Assembly (NCBI GenBank): GCA_021229015.1
Contig: CM037783.1
Span: 31,314,088-31,378,087 of the forward strand
Origin: Solen grandis
Taxonomy: Eukaryota > Mollusca > Bivalvia > Adapedonta > Solenidae
Direction of reading: 5' to 3'
DNA length: 64,000 nt
Numbering within the stretch: position 1 is the stretch's first letter; every line of letters starts with the position of its first letter. Below are positions 11,784 to 21,334 of this stretch, piece by piece. The position numbers and the translations under genes were made by a program. The notes under the pieces were generated by a model. It was not told where the DNA came from. It worked only from the letters and a program-made list of their open reading frames with translations, and did no database searches.

Positions 11784-12262
11784 AGCTACTTTTGCACCAA
11801 ATGACCTTTGCGATCTTCTTCCAAGCGTTTTTCTTGCAACCCTCTATACTTTTTTAACCTGTGTACCCCGTTTTAGTACAGCCAGGTACACTAGCCAGGT
11901 CCAACCAGACCAGGTCCAGCCAGGTAGGTACAACCAGCCAGCCCAGCACCAGAGGGGTTCTGGCTCACTTTTGCACCAGATGACCTTTGCGTTGTAGCGG
12001 TTTTCTTGCAACCCTCTCTATTTTTTTTTTATTTTGAACCCCAGTTTGCAGGCCCCGGACTATGCCATGCAGTGGGGGGTCTATAGGGTTTGCGCTTGTT
12101 GGTGCGCTATAAGTCTGACGATAAAAGGTTGTTGGCGTGGTTTTGGACCACTTTTGCACCGAATGACCTTCCACGTAGAGTGTATTTTCCTTGCAGCCCC
12201 TTTTCGACTCCCGTTGTAGTCTAGCCAATTTTGCACCCCTCCCGGACTATTCCATGTAGAAT
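11784..12262 (+). repeat. three further degenerate copies of the terminal-repeat unit
   Basis: Blocks of the TIR recur at about 11784-11876, 11962-12100 and 12141-12262. Each starts with TTTTGCACC(A/G)(A/G)ATGACC, followed by TTCTTGCAACCCTCTAT or a decayed form. The third also keeps GGCCCCGGACTATGCCATG. The last ends with CCCGGACTATTCCATGTAGA, which overlaps the stop codon of the 215-residue ORF. The right end has a single unit. Confidence 0.7.
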
Positions 12263-12894
12263 GGGTCACGACGGGTAATGGGTGACTCCTGCTTTGGTGG
12301 CTCCTGTTTTTGCGACGGAGCCTGTTTTGGTGGATCTTGCTTTGGTTTCCAGGGAGCCACTATCCAGGCCAGTACCGCGGCGAGAGAAACGCAGGCCCAC
12401 TTCCAGGCTGTTTCCGCTATTTTCGTATCCACCTGCTCCTCTTCTTGCTTTTTGGCAGCCAGCTCTACTTGTTGCTTGACAGCAACCTGTAGCTCACCGA
12501 GAAAGGCGTCTTCGTCGGCCTCCTTCGCCCGGAGGGCATCCAGCACTTCTGCCAACATATCTGTATTTTGCTCCGACATATATTTTATCTTCCCTAGTAG
12601 TTCGTAGACGTCTTCTACAGTGGGACGGTGGACTGCAGATATTTCTTCCGAAGGAGAGGCGGGGACAATATCGGGGTCGGAGCCTGTAGGTGGCACAGAG
12701 TGCCTAGGCACAATAGCAGGTGCTATGGGCACGATAGCAGGCGGCACAATAGCAGGCGTTTCGGGGTCTCTCCATATTTTGTATGCTTTCGAACTCCCGA
12801 TACCAAACCGCTTTTTCGCCTCTTCTACCGCGTATGGCATGCCTCGAAGGGCGCGGATTACTTGGATTTGGTTTTGCGATAAATCTCGTTTCAT
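12247..12894 (-). CDS. Polinton ORF of unknown function: HTH, coiled coil, membrane segment
   Basis: This is an uninterrupted ORF of 215 residues, the only intact one in the element. Residues about 1-45 look like a helix-turn-helix (LSQNQIQVIRALRG, then KKRFGIGSSKAYKIW), as in resolvase or terminase small-subunit type HTHs. Residues 46-75 are rich in IVPP repeats. About 85-150 is charged and heptad-like, probably a coiled coil. About 165-183 is a hydrophobic segment (WACVSLAAVLAWIVAPW) that could span a membrane. The tail is PKQ/PPK-rich. It lies downstream of the polymerase on the same strand, about 145 bases away. The stop codon falls in a TIR-derived repeat. I recognise no family, and whether it is expressed is unknown. 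Confidence 0.5.
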   Translation of the reverse strand: MKRDLSQNQIQVIRALRGMPYAVEEAKKRFGIGSSKAYKIWRDPETPAIVPPAIVPIAPAIVPRHSVPPTGSDPDIVPASPSEEISAVHRPTVEDVYELLGKIKYMSEQNTDMLAEVLDALRAKEADEDAFLGELQVAVKQQVELAAKKQEEEQVDTKIAETAWKWACVSLAAVLAWIVAPWKPKQDPPKQAPSQKQEPPKQESPITRRDPFYME

Positions 12895-12924
12895 CTTTTC
12901 TATATATTCTCCTTTTCTCTAAAA

Positions 12925-13018
12925 GAGAACCCGGGAGACCCGGGGAGAACTCGGGAAGAGCCTCGGAAACCTGGGAAACACTCGGGAAGAGCATCGGAAA
13001 CCCGGGAAGAGCCTAGAT
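12925..13018. repeat. short GC-rich tandem repeat between the two Polinton genes
   Basis: About three units built on CTCGGGAAGAGCCTCGGAAA fill the spacer between the stop of the polymerase gene and the start of the 215-residue ORF. It may be a spacer or regulatory repeat. No function is shown. Confidence 0.6.
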
Positions 13019-13039
13019 TCCGCCTAAGATCTCATCTAT

Positions 13040-13822
13040 TTAGGAATCCATTGCAGACGTCGCACCTCTGTGGCCATAGGCCAGCGTATCCACACCATTT
13101 TCAGAAATCCAACGCTTGGAGTCGAATGGGGATAGTGAAATCTTTTCCAAATGTTGTCCATATATTTGGTGCTTCTCCGATCGCAGGACATTCATAACGT
13201 GGCGAAATGTCTTCTTTCCGAATAGGGCCTCTTTGTACTGCTCGTGTCGGATTTGCTTTTTCACGACATTCGTTTTTACGCCTTTGGCCTTCTTGAGGTT
13301 TTTTCGATTGTCTTCTAGTATGGAGTACATCTTGGGACGCAGGCCGAGGTATTCGGCTATAGGCCGCCCAGCACATTCGTCTTTACCTAGCACTTTTTTA
13401 TTCGCCGTACTGTATAGGGGGTTGTTTTTCGGGAAGTCGGACGTGTCGTAAAGATCTACATGCTCCGCCATGTCCTTGTAGGCGTCCTCCGTTTGTATAT
13501 AGAGTAGCAAGCTGTCAGTATCGGAGTATAGGAGTTGACAACGGTCGCCATACCTCACGGCGAGATGGTTGTAGTAGAAGTCGTACATAAGATGTTTCGA
13601 GAGGTCAAGAACGCTCATTCCCACATATACTGGGCGGTTTAGCAGTAGTCGGCTTTTGCGGACCTGGATTGCTGCAAGGTCGTCGTTGAATATATTTGCT
13701 CGGGCAAAGGCTTGGCTGGCAATGAGACGTGGGAGCTTGTCCTCCTCGTGTGATCGTACTAGTTTCACATCCGCCCTCTTACGCAGGTTTTCCATCGTTT
13801 TACCGAATACGCTGTTGTTCAT
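13040..13822 (-). pseudogene. polB: C-terminal open segment of the Polinton polymerase (palm/thumb)
   Basis: This is the longest uninterrupted stretch of the polymerase, from motif B (NNSVFGKTMEN) through motif C (YSDTDS) to the natural stop at 13040-13042. Both metal-binding aspartates of motif C are kept. Without the upstream exonuclease and motif A parts, which lie in other frames, it cannot work alone. The open frame extends slightly upstream of the methionine, to the 7-A run near 13860 where the frame is lost. Confidence 0.8.
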
Positions 13823-16554
13823 GAGTTTATACAGGTCCTTCTCAAAGTCGCTGTTGGCCTTTTTTTCGGAGCTCCGTATTTTTTAGAATGTAGGGTTCCA
13901 TCCAAGGACTTTGGCAGTTCGCGGTGAATCTTAGAAAGGCGAAGGCCGAGAGAGAGATATAGCTGCAGATTCCGGTAGTGGAGCACGTCTTGGTTCTTGT
14001 TTCGGAGGTTGGGCAACCTCGGTACCCCTATGGCTATGCTGGTATTCGGACACCCACTCCTTTTGTACTACGATGCGCTCTGGTGCCAGAGGATATGCGT
14101 TGTGTTTGTTGTGCAGCTCTTGTTGGTACTCCAAGTCTACTTCGAGGATATAGCCCACAGGATGGTCGGTAGGGTGATCTGCAATGGCCAGTTGTTCGCA
14201 ATTTTCCACCCAGCGGAAGCCGCTTGTTGGCAGAGGCTGGGACATGGCCCAGCCATAGAGGTTATTCGCGTCGAGGTACAGTATGTGGCTGTGAGTATTT
14301 GGCTTTTCTAGGTTGTATCCTTCCTCTCCTTGGTTGTTGGCTTTAGCGTGGCGCTTGGACACCATGGTGTTGGTCGTAGTCTGTGGGCAACTCAAGCTCT
14401 ATGCCCGTCTTTTTGAGTAGGGCATCCCATGAAAGCCCGGGGTTAGTGTAGTAGTGCGCGGGGTCCAAGCCATACTGCCTTCGAGAGGTTTTTTCTGAAA
14501 GTTTCGAACACGTCCGCCAGTAGGAGCACGTCTGTGCGGTTGTAGAGGTCATGGTAGTCCCCGAGGTTTTTACACCTGAAGGCCGTCTAGACTTTCTGAG
14601 CGTGGGCATAGTCCTCTTCGCTAATGTGCTCGTTGGAGAGTTTGCTATAGAAAGCTTCCTTTGGTGGCAGACTCGTTTCTGCGAAGCGCTCCCAAGAGTC
14701 CATGTACTCATAGGGTTACACGCCCTTGCCCATCAGGAGCTCGTGTTCGGGCTTATAGCGAGAAGTAACTAGGAAAGCCTCTGGCTTGTTGGCGGCTTCG
14801 AGCCTATCGAGCGACGCCAGCAGGAACTGGGCGCTGTTGATGAAGCGAAGCTGGCCAGTGTCGAATGAGATGTATTTCTCTGTGTTGTTGGGTATGCAGC
14901 TTACCTTACCCTCGACCTTTGAGATGGCTGCATAAGCAGGTGGGAGTCGTAACCTCGCAGGTTGTGGAAGACCACTGGTATAGTGGTTGTCTTTGAGTTA
15001 AGTCGCAGCTTTAGGTTACAGGCATTATGGGCTGTTCCTCTGTATTGCCCTGTGATATGACAGTGGTCACGGACGGCGTCTCCCGAAAGCGGCTTTTCGC
15101 ATACGTGGCAGGTAGTTGCAGCATTGTAGGCTTGCCAGTCCTCCCGTGTCATCCTCATTTCCTTTGGGCAAGACAACACTTGCCCTCAACCCTGACGGTG
15201 GGCGCCTCAAAGTCAGCGTAGATGATATAAGGGGCCAGGAGCTGCATTTGATGGTTCTGGAATGTCACAAGATTTTTACCCTCTTCGGGCATTTCCACTC
15301 TGATGGCTGTTTGACCGATTCCCTGGCACTCTGGCTTGTGAGCTTCTAGCATATCCTGTCTGGAGTAACCATACAGGCAGCTCTCGCAGAAGTGCTTCTT
15401 CCCCCCATGCTTGCTCTGGTCATATAGGAGGCGGCTGAGATTTTTCACCCTTTCACTTATCAGCCTTCTCAACCAACAGGAGATTGATCCTAGGCATGTC
15501 CTCTGGCTGCTTGCTGAGGTGGAGTACAGTGACTCCCTTTTCCCAGCCAAAGACGTTGATAGCCAAGTTGTTCTGCCGCTCGACCTTGGGGATTTGAGAG
15601 ACTGGTGTAGGAAAATCGATTCCTGTAAAGTCTAGACCGTCTTCGGTTGGGTGGCTAGAGGGTCTGTCCGAGTGGTGCGCGGCTTGAAACAGGGCAGAAC
15701 GCAGCGCCCAAAGGCTGCAGCAGTCATCCTTGTTTTTCACATTAACAACGGCTTTCTAGTCTTTAACAGCTTTTTTGGAGGCCGATATAAGATCCGCCTG
15801 TAAGTGGCTGGTACTTGGCAATATTCCGCAAAAGGGTCTGTACCTGATCTACAACCCAGCCAGACCCTCTTTGGGTCCACTTGTCGAGCGTTTTTGGATC
15901 CTTGGAAGAGCTCGATTGAGGGCTTCTTCTATTTCACCCTCCTGCAGAATAGACTCCTGCTTATGACGCAGCACGGGGTCCGTGTACTCTTCACTACTGT
16001 CTGGGTTGTCCTTCCTAAGCCTGACCTTGAGAGCCAGCTGGAACTTAACACCATTCAGAGCATTGATCTCTTCTACCAGCTTGTTACGGATAATGGTTTC
16101 CACTTCCTCAAAAAAGCTCTAGGGTCTGCACCATGCCCTTGAGGTACATTCATCTGCCATCCTCGGAGAAAGTCCCCAATAACTCAGTGGGTTTTGAGAA
16201 TGTCAGGTCCTCTTTTTTGTGCCTGAACAGTTCTAGGACCTCTTCCTGATAGTCCGCGGTAGTTCTCAGCTTCTTAGGGAGTGGATCGAACTCTTTCAGG
16301 ATAGCCTCCAGTTTTCTTTTCTTGGCCAACCTGGGTGGTTTCACCGGTGTAGTACGGTGAGGAGTTATGGGCTCAGACAGGCTGTCCGGAATAGGTTCAT
16401 CAAGATTCACACCTCCCTGGCGGGCTCGGATGTCATCAAGCCTCTCACGTAGCTCTTACAGAGCCACCCTTGACCTGGGATATGGAGGCCTCTCTCCAGT
16501 TACTCTCTCAAACTCATCTCTCAACTCTTTTGCCGCCTCGTGGTGTTAAACCAT
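13040..16554 (-). pseudogene. polB: broken protein-primed family B DNA polymerase of the Polinton
   Basis: Minus-strand fragments in several frames cover a whole polymerase. From the 5' end: an N-terminal region (16554 to about 15850), a conserved extension (15740-15453), a Cys/His cluster with exonuclease motif I YADFEA (15203-15220), an HNH-like block RDHCHITG followed by exo II HNLRGYD (about 14945-14970), exo [13 protein letters not shown] (about 14510-14545), motif A DANNLYG (about 14250-14275), motif B NNSVFGKTMEN (about 13790-13820) and motif C YSDTDS (13511-13528). Breaks seen: stops at 16546-16548 (the third codon after the likely ATG), 16456-16458, 14716-14718 and 14587-14589. Frame changes occur near 16110, 15750, 15460, 15180, 14935, 14480, 14350, 14020 and twice between 13855 and 13915. 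The C-terminal 260 codons are still open. It cannot make a full enzyme as read. Confidence 0.9.
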
Positions 16555-16562
16555 CACGGCGC

Positions 16563-16787
16563 TAGGTCAGTATAGCTAATGTGACACTTCTCTAATAGGT
16601 GGTCAATATAGCTAATGTGACACACTTCTCTAAAAGGGGTCAGTATAGATAATATGAGACACTTCTCTAATAAGTGGTCAGTATAGCTAATGTGACACAC
16701 TTCTCTAATAGGTGGTCAGAATAGCTAATATGACACACTCTCTAATAGGTGGTCAGTATAGCTAATGTGGCACACTTCTCTGATAGG
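16563..16787. repeat. tandem repeat, about 38-40 bp unit, six copies
   Basis: The unit reads GGTCAGTATAGCTAATGTGA followed by CACACTTCTCTAATAG. It lies directly upstream of the polymerase start, between the gene and the right end of the element. It could be promoter-proximal, but no function is shown. Confidence 0.85.
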
Positions 16788-17267
16788 AACGATTTTTTTT
16801 AAAAATAAATTGTTTTGGGCCGGACTAACAAATATCAATGGCCGCCAGGCATTTGAATTCTCTGTTGAGAGCACCCTGCCGTCGCATGCGAATATTGCGG
16901 TGTACCTTTCTAAACCCGCATGGTACGCACAACTCGATGGCGATTTTGACGCCCACTCAACAGACCTTACAGGGCCGCGTGCCGCCACCTCTGCGAAACC
17001 TCATCAGGTGTATTTTACAGAAGTCTTTAATACAGGATCTGCCACAGCAGTCTGTGGTGCCGAGTAAGAGCTAGTAGCATGTGTCTGTACCCTTCATCTT
17101 GATAAGTTAGGTATACTTTTTATCTAATTGCGTGTAACTTATAGCATATAAAAATGTCTAGAAATAAGAGTAGAGAAAATTTTTTCCAAAAATAATCCGG
17201 TTTTACATGACATATGCTTGGGGGTTAAATCATTGGTTGAGGGGCCCGCCGAAGGTGTGGGGCGGGC
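16788..17267. other. right interior of the Polinton, no clear gene
   Basis: A 100-codon plus-strand frame (16765-17067) starts in the tandem repeat and has a protein-like middle (for example LTNINGRQAFEFSVES). It matches nothing I know, and the opposite strand is also partly open. It is left as an unassigned reading frame. Confidence 0.3.
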
Positions 17268-17538
17268 ACCGGCAGCCGACATTTGCGGTAGCTCCGGCAA
17301 AATACGCTATAGTAAAGTTGCACCCGACACAAAGTGTCAAAAACATCGGAAAAAACATATAGGGACCCCACTTCATGGAATAGTCCGGGGTACGTATAGG
17401 AATTGGGGCCCGCAAAATTGGGATTCAAAATAAAAAGATATAGAGGGCTCTATTTGCAAGAAAAAAAAAACGCTTGGAAAAGATCGCAAAGATCATTCGG
17501 TGCAAAAGTGGTCCAGAACCACCATCGTGTATACTACT
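17268..17538 (-). repeat. right terminal inverted repeat of the Polinton
   Basis: It reads as the inverse of 11536-11780. GGGACCCCACTTCATGGAAT, CGGGGTACGTA, GAATTGGGGCCCGCAAAATT, AGAGGGCTCTAT, CGCTTGGAAAAGATCGC, GGTGCAAAAGTGGTCCA and TATACTACT appear in order. A poly-A tract at about 17461-17470 is expanded relative to the left copy. Confidence 0.85.
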
Positions 17539-17744
17539 GTCTTCCTTACAAGACATCACTCAAAGATCCAAACCTTCTTGTTGAACTTCAGAAAATATTT
17601 GATCATCTAATTGCAAATGCTTGTCAGTATGCAGACTTGAGTTCAAGACAGCAATGTACAAGGAGGTCAGTCTCCGTGCTCCAAAGTCTCATCACTACAG
17701 GAATCAAGATTCTGGACTACAGAGTACATGCTAGTGCCTCTTAA
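17539..17744 (+). pseudogene. coding-like fragment right of the Polinton
   Basis: Starting at the element boundary, one frame reads as protein (LPYKTSLKDPNLLVELQKIF and on). Near 17660 the better-looking reading shifts to the next frame (VSLRAPKSHHYRNQDSG) and then back (LDYRVHASAS). It looks like a frameshifted exon of an uncharacterised, possibly transposon-related protein family, but I cannot name it with confidence. With 11466-11535 it suggests that the Polinton landed in this gene. Confidence 0.4.
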
Positions 17745-18190
17745 CGAAAGTATTTTTTTTTTTCAATTTTATTGTTTTGTTTGTTAATTTATGTTGATTG
17801 CAGTCCTGCGTTTTACATGTTTTCTTTTTCTTTTTGTATAACAGTTGATGGTCGACCTGTTTTCTGCAGTTTTTAAGAATTTGTGGTATGTTTGAATATA
17901 GTTTCATGTAAGGTTCATGTAAGGTTAAATAATAAGAAATGTATTCAGTAGCATAAGACAGTCCTTATGATCCAGATTATGCAGGTATAATTTCCCCTGA
18001 ATGAAGAAATTGTGGTATGTTTAGATTTTTAAAGATTAGATTTAGCTTGATTGGGTAAAAAATGTAGCTTAAATGGTCAATTGTAGAATTTTAATTTTTC
18101 ACTAAAGAGCCTAGAGTAAGGTCCTCAAGTGGAATTTGAAACCAGAATTGTGTTTTCAAATTGTACAGTTGCTACAAACCAGTTATGACT

Positions 18191-18214
18191 TCTTTTTTTT
18201 TTTTTTTTTTTTTT
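18191..18214. repeat. poly-T tract
   Basis: A run of about 24 T lies in the AT-rich spacer between the two gene fragments. It may be a relic of a retroposed poly-A tail. Confidence 0.6.
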
Positions 18215-18267
18215 TGATAATGCAAATTATGTTTTAGGGTTGAAGGAGGTAATTGGTTTTCTTTTAG

Positions 18268-18436
18268 GCCAATGACGAGGAAAGAATACTTCAAGTATGT
18301 TGATAAGTGCCAGAAGCGACGTTTGCAGAAGCAGACGTCTCAGGTCCTTCCATCTGTGAAACGCCGTAGACTCGAACTAAAAAATGATCGAATAACTAGT
18401 CAAAGAGCAATGAAAGACTTTTTTGGAGTGTGTTAG
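18268..18436 (+). pseudogene. probable last exon of the interrupted gene
   Basis: A good acceptor (GGTTTTCTTTTAG) precedes an open stretch of 56 codons including the stop. The peptide begins MTRKEYFKYVDKCQKRRLQK and is highly basic, with KRRRLELKN, and ends DFFGVC. The basic C-terminus is of a kind seen in uncharacterised transposon-linked proteins. It probably belongs with 17539-17744. Whether the gene still works is doubtful, since the Polinton separates its parts. Confidence 0.4.
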
Positions 18437-18654
18437 GTAGGGGAACCATCTAAACCACTTAGCTTTATCAGTAAAGCCCTGACTTCATTACTTATTTATT
18501 TTAAGGCTCTTTAGTTTGATTCTCGGACTGGTAACACATTTCTAATGTTTATCTTTTACCCCAAGATTCAAAAAGCTTGTTGGTAGATTAAATGAAGTCT
18601 ATTTCAAGCCTTGCCCTTTACTTACCATGTTTATAAAAAAAGATAAAAAAATGA

Positions 18655-19522
18655 TAATCCTTGATAGTCTGATACTCCTAAATATGTTCATGAAGTCTAA
18701 AATCAATCCCATGCCTAGTAACTGAGACATAAGCATAACAACACTGTGCGTGTAAAACAAACAAACTTTAAGCAAGTATCCAAGTTAGAAAAGGACCATA
18801 ATTTGTATAAAATTCAGTCCAAGTGTTATCCTCCTTGGTTTTCTGGTGCCCCTGAACACACTCTTAAACTTTCTAAGCAATACCATAAACATTTTCTGAG
18901 ATATAAGCTGGATAGTAGCTTGCATGAAAACTTTAATTAAAGTGGCTTAGTCAAAAAGTGGCCCTAATCTGAATTATATGCAGTCAAAACACTGTCATTA
19001 TAGTATGATACAATTAAACATATTAAAGAACTTTCAAATCCAACCCATACCTGGTTACTGAAATATAAGCATCAAATTCCTTGCATGCAAAACTTAAACC
19101 AAAATTACTGAATTAAAAAGGGCCATTTTTGTAAAATATTCCATTAAGAGTTATCTACATTGGTTGTCTGATGCCTATAAACATATTCATGAACTTTCAA
19201 GTCAAAACCATGAATGTTTTTTTAGATAAAAGGTTTATAGAAGTTTCATTTAATCAAATTTTCTTTTGCATGCAAATCTTAAACCGAAATTTCTAAGCTG
19301 AAAAGGGGCCATGATTTGTAATTTATTCCACCAAGAGTTATCAACCTTGGTTGTCTGATGTCCCTGAACATATTCATAAACGTTCAAGTCAATACCATAC
19401 AGTTTATTGAGATATAAGGTTGAAAGTAACATACATGCACAACTTAATAAAAACTGCAACGCCGAGCCGAAGCAATGGTGACTACAATAGCTCTCATATT
19501 CTTCGAAAAGTCGAGTAAAAAA
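18655..19522 (+). mobile_element. tandem-core element, about 210-bp unit
   Basis: About four diverged units share GGGCCATGATTTGTAA-like, AGAGTTATC(T/A)AC(C/A)TTGG, GTTGTCTGATG and GCATGCAAA(A/T)CTTAAAC blocks. The right end reads TAGCTCTCATATTCTTCGAA, then AAGTCGAGTAAAAAA. Inverted, this matches the left end of the element at 55693. The layout resembles bivalve pearl-type (helentron-associated) elements. It has no transposase. Confidence 0.6.
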
Positions 19523-20274
19523 TAGTGTTTTGTATAAGGGTAAGAATTAATTAACAGTTTCAAGAACTTGAAAATCAATAACAGAACATTATGATTTTTG
19601 GTATGAAAATATCATGATAAGTCATCATGTAACGATAAAATGACATTACAATAAGGGAAAATTAAATGCATTTACAAAAGAAGTGATCAACTGTGCTATT
19701 GTTCTGCAATTAAGGAAATAAACAGGCGAAATACCGTGTTAACGATTGGATTGCTAGGAGAATTGTTTGTGAAGGCTATATCTGCAAAATCTGCACGGGG
19801 ATGTGAGGGGTCTCCTAAACCTTCACCATACTAAATATCTCAATTTGTCTAGCCTTTTCTTTCTTTTGGACTGTACCATCAGTCGCTTATGGTGGTGTCT
19901 GAAGAGGAGTATTTATTGAATGAATAGCGAACAGTGCAGATCATGATCAGACTGCACGAATGTGCATGGTGATATTGGTCTGTACTGGTCGCAAAGCCTT
20001 AAGTATTGCAAGGGTAAAGCAGATACTTATCACATGTTTTTAAACAGCATGACTCATTCAAAATTGAGTTCTGATCCAAGCTATATCAAAAAATGAGAGA
20101 TATACAACATGTTTACGGCTGTATCTAGAACTAATTCAATTGCTGTAAGCAGAGTACATGAATTATTATTTAGAAAAAAAAATCCGATGTACGTTTTCAT
20201 GTTTTACTCAATCAAAATAGACAGATATTCTTTTCTAATTTAACTAATTGCATTTTACATACAATCATTGTAAT
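19523..20274. other. intergenic, no gene seen
   Basis: This stretch is AT-rich with no coding signal or structured repeat recognised. Confidence 0.45.
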
Positions 20275-20447
20275 TCACGGGGCACTAATTTTCGATTATT
20301 TCGTGGAGGGCTTTATCCACGAATATGGGGCATTGTTCTCCTCACATACTTAATGTTTTCTAGAACAGAACTCCGCGAATAAAATTTTCCCACTAAATTC
20401 CCTAAAACACATAATCAAAGAAATTAAATGCCAACGAAAATTGATGA
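20275..20447. mobile_element. ATTTTCGTG-type palindromic MITE, cut by the gap
   Basis: Blocks GGGCACTAATTTTCG, GAGGGCTTTATCCACGAAT and AAATTAAATGCCAACGAAAA match the MITE at 37597-37801 in the same order. The right terminus is lost in the N run. Confidence 0.6.
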
Positions 20448-20547
20448 NNNNNNNNNNNNNNNNNNNNNNNNNNNNNNNNNNNNNNNNNNNNNNNNNNNNN
20501 NNNNNNNNNNNNNNNNNNNNNNNNNNNNNNNNNNNNNNNNNNNNNNN
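20448..20547. other. assembly gap, 100 N
   Basis: A run of exactly 100 N is the usual placeholder for a join of unknown length. Confidence 0.95.
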
Positions 20548-21326
20548 TTATAATTATCTTTCCACCGAAGAAATATATCCTTTTATAGAATGACTGGTTA
20601 AAAAATAATTATTAAAAATGATAGTTGTAATAATTGAGAATCATACAACAGAATGATCATCAAGTTCAATTGAGAAATGTGAATGTAATATAACAATTTA
20701 AGAAAAAAAATAAGCCAGACAGGGATTTGAATACATGAGCCCTCAAATGGTTTTAGTAAGGGTGGTCAAGAGAATGAATTCACTGCTCAAATGATTCATA
20801 AATACTTTGTGGATTAGTGAACGGCCGTAAACAAAAACATCCACCTTAAATTCTGAATTAATAAGGCCCTGGGGTCACAGTACAGAGAACAAATATATAT
20901 TTTCTTTTTTAATCTAATGGCAACACATTTATAAATGGTAAGACCAAAATGATCAGATGAGAGAAATGTATAGCCAGACTAGGACTTAAGTGGGCGCACT
21001 TCAGGGATCGACACTGACAGTGTCCCGAAATCTGGAGGAGCCCAAAAATAGGGAAGGGATTCCAGAATTGATATGTCAGGTGTTCTGTTGTGACACTTTT
21101 CCTATTAAAAGTACATTAAACAGCCACATTTGTTGGAAACCTATGTAATCATTTCATAAAACTTTCTTACTAGTAAGTTAGTAACCCTCTTTGATGAATC
21201 ATAACATAGCCACCAATTGTTATATAAATAACGCCATCATATGTCTGAATGACACGACAGAGACTCTTTAATTTTCAGGAGGGATTCCTGAATTTCAAAG
21301 CAGGTATTCTGCCAAGTTATGCGGCT
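20548..21326. other. intergenic with tRNA-like repeat remnants
   Basis: Remnants with GACAGGGATTTGAATACATG-like B-boxes occur near 20720. Related ones lie near 20975, 22755 and 23190, each after a conserved CCAGGTG/GAGAAATG stretch. They look like one old SINE family. No gene is seen. Confidence 0.35.
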
Positions 21327-21334
21327 AAAGAGTT

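Larger units (their letters stand above)
11536..17538. mobile_element. degraded Polinton/Maverick-type element, about 6 kb
   Basis: Inverted terminal repeats bound the element: AGTAGTATA at 11536 and TATACTACT ending at 17538. Their inner parts match over about 240 bases. AG...CT ends and long TIRs fit Polintons. Inside are an intact 215-residue ORF and a broken protein-primed family B DNA polymerase, both on the minus strand, plus a tandem repeat. Complete Polintons are usually 15-20 kb and also encode integrase, protease, packaging ATPase and capsid proteins, none of which is seen. I see no clean 6-bp target duplication (tctgaa on the left, gtcttc on the right). It is either an internally deleted relic or a reduced derivative. 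Confidence 0.82.

Noticed and set aside
12278..12922. Plus-strand frames opposite the 215-residue Polinton ORF
   Set aside because: They are shadows of the minus-strand gene, with odd cysteine- or serine-rich composition and no homology.
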